Source: an uncultured Moraxellaceae bacterium (GTDB taxonomy: Bacteria > Pseudomonadota > Gammaproteobacteria > Pseudomonadales > Moraxellaceae). Taken from it: a stretch of 8,631 nt of DNA. This document shows, one piece after another, positions 6,585 through 8,631 of the stretch; position 1 is the first letter of the stretch, and each line of letters begins with the position of its first letter. The notes under the pieces are model-generated. The model saw nothing but the letters and a program-made list of their open reading frames with translations. It had not been told where the DNA came from and did no database searches. The position numbers were made by a program, and so were the translations under genes. The stretch spans positions 1 to 8,631 of the forward strand of contig CALEYY010000234.1 in the NCBI GenBank assembly GCA_937928295.1. The letters are read 5' to 3'.

Positions 6585-7757
6585 TTACTTCACATAAAAA
6601 GTCTCAAGCGGCGGGAAGCCGTTGAACTCAACCGAGCTGTACGAGTTGGTGTACGCACCGGTGGTCATCCAGTACAGACGATCGCGCGGCGCCAGGCTCA
6701 GCGGCAGGTGGTAGCCGACATTCTCGTACATGATGTCCGTGGAGTCGCAGGTCGGGCCGGCGAGCACGACGCTGCCTTCCTGGTTGCCATGTTCGTCCAT
6801 CTTCTCGGTATAGATCGGGTACTTGATCGACTCGCCCATGGTTTCCATGAGGCCCTGGAATAGACCCACATCGGTGTAGACCCAGCGCTTCAGGTCGGTA
6901 CGCGATTTGCGCGAAATCAGCACGACTTCCGACACCAGCACGCCGGACTCGCCGACCAGTGAGCGGCCCGGCTCAAGGATGATTTCCGGCACATCATCGC
7001 CGTAGTCATCGCGCAGGTAGCGGTTGATTTCTTCGGCGTAAACCTGAATCGGGTTGACTTCGGAGATGTAGTTGGCCGGGAAGCCGCCGCCGAGATTGAT
7101 CATCTTCAGCGATACATCTTCTTCGAACTTCATCCAGTCGAACATGTACTTCACTTTCGACAAGGCGGCATCCCAGACGGCGATGTCTTTCTGCTGCGAG
7201 CCGACATGGAAGGAGATGCCGTAAGGAATCAGGCCCTGGTTCTTCGCCTGCACCAGCAGGTCGATGGCCATGTCCGGGTGGCAGCCGAACTTGCGCGACA
7301 GCGGCCATTCGGCGGTCTCGCCGCCTTCCACGAGGATGCGCACGAAAATCTTCGAGCCCGGCGCGTATTCGGCGATGTTCTGCAGGTCGGCCTTGGAGTC
7401 GGTGGCGAACAGGCGGATGCCCTGCTCGTAGGCCCACTTCACATGCGCGGCCTTCTTGATGGTGTTGCCGTAAGACACGCGATCGGCGGAGACGCCGCTA
7501 TCGAGCACCTTGCTGAGCTCGAACTTGGACGCGCAGTCGAAGTTCGAGCCGAGGTCGCGCAGCAGGTCGATAACCGGCTGGCCGGGGTTGGCTTTCAGTG
7601 CGTAGTGCACCTTGGCGGCCGGGAAGCAGCCTGTTAGCTCGACATACTTCTGCTTGATGATTTCCAGGTCGACGACGAGAAACGGAGTTTCCTTTTCGTC
7701 CGCCAGCTTTTTGATCTTCGCCCACTCGGCATCGGAGCAGTAGTCAGAAAGGCGCAT
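6585..7757 (-). CDS. speC: Ornithine decarboxylase, PLP-dependent alanine-racemase-fold type
   Basis: 390 aa cytosolic enzyme that decarboxylates L-ornithine to putrescine, the entry step of polyamine synthesis. It belongs to the eukaryote-like/Pseudomonas-type (group IV, fold III) decarboxylases, not the large E. coli SpeC fold. Key sites: PLP lysine K55 in YALKANP (52-58), FDCAS (73-77), SYGNTIKKA (95-103), HVGSQ (184-188), GGGFP (223-227), EPGRS (262-266), the catalytic-cysteine motif GPTCDSTD (334-341, C337) and GAYTNSYSSVEFNG (367-380). Length agrees with Pseudomonas SpeC (387 aa). A TTG at 7772 would add MGTLH, but ATG 7757, with GGGAA about 8 nt upstream, fits the family N-terminus. 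Some members also act on lysine or diaminopimelate, but the overall sequence favours ornithine. Any transcript of this gene must pass a hairpin that ends about 20 nt before its start. It shares orientation with phoH upstream. Confidence 0.92.
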   Translation of the reverse strand: MRLSDYCSDAEWAKIKKLADEKETPFLVVDLEIIKQKYVELTGCFPAAKVHYALKANPGQPVIDLLRDLGSNFDCASKFELSKVLDSGVSADRVSYGNTIKKAAHVKWAYEQGIRLFATDSKADLQNIAEYAPGSKIFVRILVEGGETAEWPLSRKFGCHPDMAIDLLVQAKNQGLIPYGISFHVGSQQKDIAVWDAALSKVKYMFDWMKFEEDVSLKMINLGGGFPANYISEVNPIQVYAEEINRYLRDDYGDDVPEIILEPGRSLVGESGVLVSEVVLISRKSRTDLKRWVYTDVGLFQGLMETMGESIKYPIYTEKMDEHGNQEGSVVLAGPTCDSTDIMYENVGYHLPLSLAPRDRLYWMTTGAYTNSYSSVEFNGFPPLETFYVK

Positions 7758-7780
7758 GTGCAATGTTCCCAAAGGTCATG

Positions 7781-7833
7781 AAAAAGACAAAAGCCCCTAG
7801 CTCGACGGTCACACAAACAGTCACTAGAGGCTT
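7781..7833 (-). promoter_or_regulatory. Terminator-like hairpin in the speC leader (candidate attenuator)
   Basis: On the minus strand AAGCCTCTAG (7833-7824) pairs with CTAGGGGCTT (7800-7791), 10 bp with one G-U plus a closing G-U at 7801/7823, around a loop of about 21 nt. It is followed at once by UUGUCUUUUU (7790-7781). This has the form of an intrinsic terminator. The U-tract ends 23 nt before the speC ATG, leaving no room for a promoter, so speC mRNA must read through it. It could be only a leaky phoH terminator, but the position favours a regulated attenuator. Confidence 0.6.
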
Positions 7834-7841
7834 ATTCGGTG

Positions 7842-7973
7842 TCAGGTTGCTGCGCTGCTCGACGGCTTGTTCGCCCTGGCTCTGACGCGGCGAAGGTTAA
7901 AGCCAAAAGATGACACAATCAAGAATGCAGGCGGATGGTCGTAAATATTTCTGACCATCCGCTTTGTTCGCAT
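7842..7973 (-). CDS. Possible 43-aa leader peptide upstream of speC
   Basis: Open frame MRTKRMVRNIYD... of 43 codons beginning 12 nt after the phoH stop, with a second ATG at 7958, and ending at a TGA (7844-7842) about 8-10 nt before the terminator-like hairpin of the speC leader. Residues 20-33 read VSSFGFNLRRVRAR; the SFxF...AR part recalls the end of E. coli SpeFL (NSFDFHFFNAR), which arrests ribosomes with ornithine. Against it: no clear ribosome-binding sequence, the frame is also open back into phoH, and 43 codons can stay open by chance. It is recorded as a candidate because of its position ahead of an ornithine decarboxylase, not as an established gene. Confidence 0.3.
   Translation of the reverse strand: MRTKRMVRNIYDHPPAFLIVSSFGFNLRRVRARANKPSSSAAT
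7896..7922 (-). promoter_or_regulatory. Weak candidate promoter for speC
   Basis: On the minus strand TTGATT (7922-7917) and TTTAAC (7901-7896) each fit 4 of 6 sigma-70 positions, but the spacer is 15 bp, shorter than usual. It would start a leader of about 130 nt that includes the attenuator-like hairpin. No better promoter was seen between phoH and speC; transcription from phoH is the alternative. Confidence 0.25.
7931..7962. repeat. 32-bp dyad downstream of phoH
   Basis: GCGGATGGTC (7931-7940) and GACCATCCGC (7953-7962) are a perfect 10-bp inverted repeat, and the 12-bp centre holds the palindrome AAATATTT (7943-7950) on the same axis. It starts 22 nt past the phoH stop on the minus strand. 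It has no U-tract in the minus direction, so it could protect the phoH mRNA 3' end, be a factor-dependent terminator, or be an operator for a dimeric regulator of speC. Confidence 0.6.
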
Positions 7974-7984
7974 TATGCGCAATC

Positions 7985-8631
7985 TTACAGGTTGTTTTCC
8001 GCATACTCGGCCAGCACCGAGCGCGGCGAGCCTTCCAGCTGGATATGTCCGCCATGCGCAAAGCCCTTGAAGCGCTCGCACATATAGGTCAGCCCGGAGC
8101 TGGTCGGCGTCAAATAGGGCGTATCGATCTGCGCCAAATTGCCGAGACAAATCACCTTCGAGCCCTCCCCGGCACGCGTGATGATGGCCTTCATCTGATG
8201 CGGCGTGAGGTTCTGGCACTCGTCGATGAGAATCAGCGCGCGCTGGAAGCTGCGGCCGCGAATGTAGTTGAGCGCCTTGAACTGGATGTTGGCGCGCTCC
8301 TTCACATACTCGATCGAGCCCTTCGGACTTTCATCGTGCAAATGCAACGCCTCGATGTTGTCGCTGATGGCGCCCAGCCACGGGTCCATCTTTTCCTCTT
8401 CGGTGCCGGGCAGAAAGCCGTGTTCCTCCGCCAGCGGCGGCGTGGAACGGGTGGCGATGATCTTGTTGAAGCGCTTCTCCTCGATGCTCTGCTCGATGGC
8501 CGTGGCCAGCGCCAGGATGGTCTTGCCCGAGCCCGCCGGGCCGGTCAGCGACACCAGATGCACGCTCGGGTCACGCAGCAGATCCAGCGCCATGGCCTGA
8601 TGGATGTTGTGCGGCCGCAGCCCCAGATCGG
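7985..8631 (-). CDS. PhoH-family ATPase, 3' part (start beyond window)
   Basis: C-terminal part of a PhoH-like protein, probably the PIN-PhoH (PhoH2/YlaK) type in which a PIN ribonuclease domain precedes an ATPase and the whole acts on RNA. The frame is open to the window edge: upstream of the internal ATG at 8593 it reads DLGLRPHNIHQA in frame, the usual lead-in to the ATPase, so that ATG is not the start. Visible motifs: Walker A GPAGSGKT, the segment PPLAEEHGFLPGTEEEKM, Walker B LILIDECQN, GNLAQIDTPYL, and a typical end SVLAEYAENNL. About 214 codons are in the window; the missing part would hold the PIN domain. It is on the same strand as speC, with 227 bp between the genes. The PhoH call is firm; the PIN domain is inferred from family architecture. 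Confidence 0.88.
   Translation of the reverse strand, partial: DLGLRPHNIHQAMALDLLRDPSVHLVSLTGPAGSGKTILALATAIEQSIEEKRFNKIIATRSTPPLAEEHGFLPGTEEEKMDPWLGAISDNIEALHLHDESPKGSIEYVKERANIQFKALNYIRGRSFQRALILIDECQNLTPHQMKAIITRAGEGSKVICLGNLAQIDTPYLTPTSSGLTYMCERFKGFAHGGHIQLEGSPRSVLAEYAENNL

Larger units (their letters stand above)
7758..7984 (-). promoter_or_regulatory. phoH-speC intergenic region / speC leader
   Basis: This 227-bp gap is larger than the other same-strand gaps in the window. In minus-strand order it contains the 43-codon open frame with the 32-bp dyad inside its 5' part, a 9-nt direct repeat CCGTCGAGC (7865-7857 and 7808-7800), the terminator-like hairpin with U-tract, and the speC ribosome-binding region. 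The density of structure suggests a regulated leader rather than a plain spacer. Confidence 0.5.

Noticed and set aside
7758..7772. TTG start for speC at 7772
   Set aside because: No ribosome-binding sequence at the right distance; ATG 7757 fits the family N-terminus and length.
7985..8219. 125-aa minus-strand frame overlapping phoH
   Set aside because: Within phoH it is an out-of-frame shadow with atypical composition; only the part after the phoH stop was considered as a leader candidate.
8588..8593. phoH starting at the ATG at 8593
   Set aside because: The frame continues upstream with family-typical residues (LGLRPHNIHQA) to the window edge, so the gene is cut by the window, not started here.
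1..8631. CRISPR arrays, tRNAs, insertion sequences, attachment sites
   Set aside because: No regularly spaced repeats, no cloverleaf or CCA-type ends, no transposase or terminal inverted repeats were seen.

Overview
The window looks like chromosomal DNA of a moderately high-GC gammaproteobacterium. The ornithine decarboxylase matches the Pseudomonas-type SpeC, and the AdeT-type periplasmic protein and the AlkB/XylM-type monooxygenase are typical of hydrocarbon-using genera such as Alcanivorax, Marinobacter, Acinetobacter and Nevskiales relatives. The exact genus cannot be fixed from the sequence alone. No rRNA, tRNA, insertion sequence, phage gene or CRISPR array was seen.

Layout, left to right: (1) a KefB/KefC-type K+/H+ antiporter gene on the + strand (129-1925), ending in a 26-bp perfect-stem terminator shared with the convergent gene. 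(2) A minus-strand group read right to left: a ferredoxin/FAD/NAD reductase (5350-4319), an integral-membrane AlkB/XylM-type di-iron monooxygenase (4287-3124) and an AdeT-family secreted solute-binding-like protein (3045-2014). (3) Divergent from this group, an AraC-family regulator (5473-6501), with a 122-bp shared promoter region carrying two TTGACA-containing repeats 21 bp apart. (4) A second bidirectional terminator (6540-6569). (5) Minus-strand ornithine decarboxylase speC (7757-6585), preceded by a structured leader. (6) The 3' part of a PhoH-family ATPase gene (minus, 7985 to the window edge), whose start and N-terminal domain lie outside.

How the genes fit together: the reductase would pass electrons from NADH through FAD and its own [2Fe-2S] cluster to the membrane hydroxylase, as in XylMA-type systems and unlike classic AlkB, which uses rubredoxin. 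The AraC-type protein probably senses the substrate or product and controls the divergent operon. The AdeT-like protein may bind or move a hydrophobic substrate or product; this is inference.

The most interesting non-coding structure is between phoH and speC. A terminator-like hairpin with a U-rich tail ends only about 20 nt before the speC start, so any speC transcript must read through it. A 43-codon open frame ends about 10 nt before that hairpin and carries a short SFxF...AR stretch that resembles the ornithine-sensing leader peptide SpeFL. Together these suggest an attenuation-type control of ornithine decarboxylase, untested.
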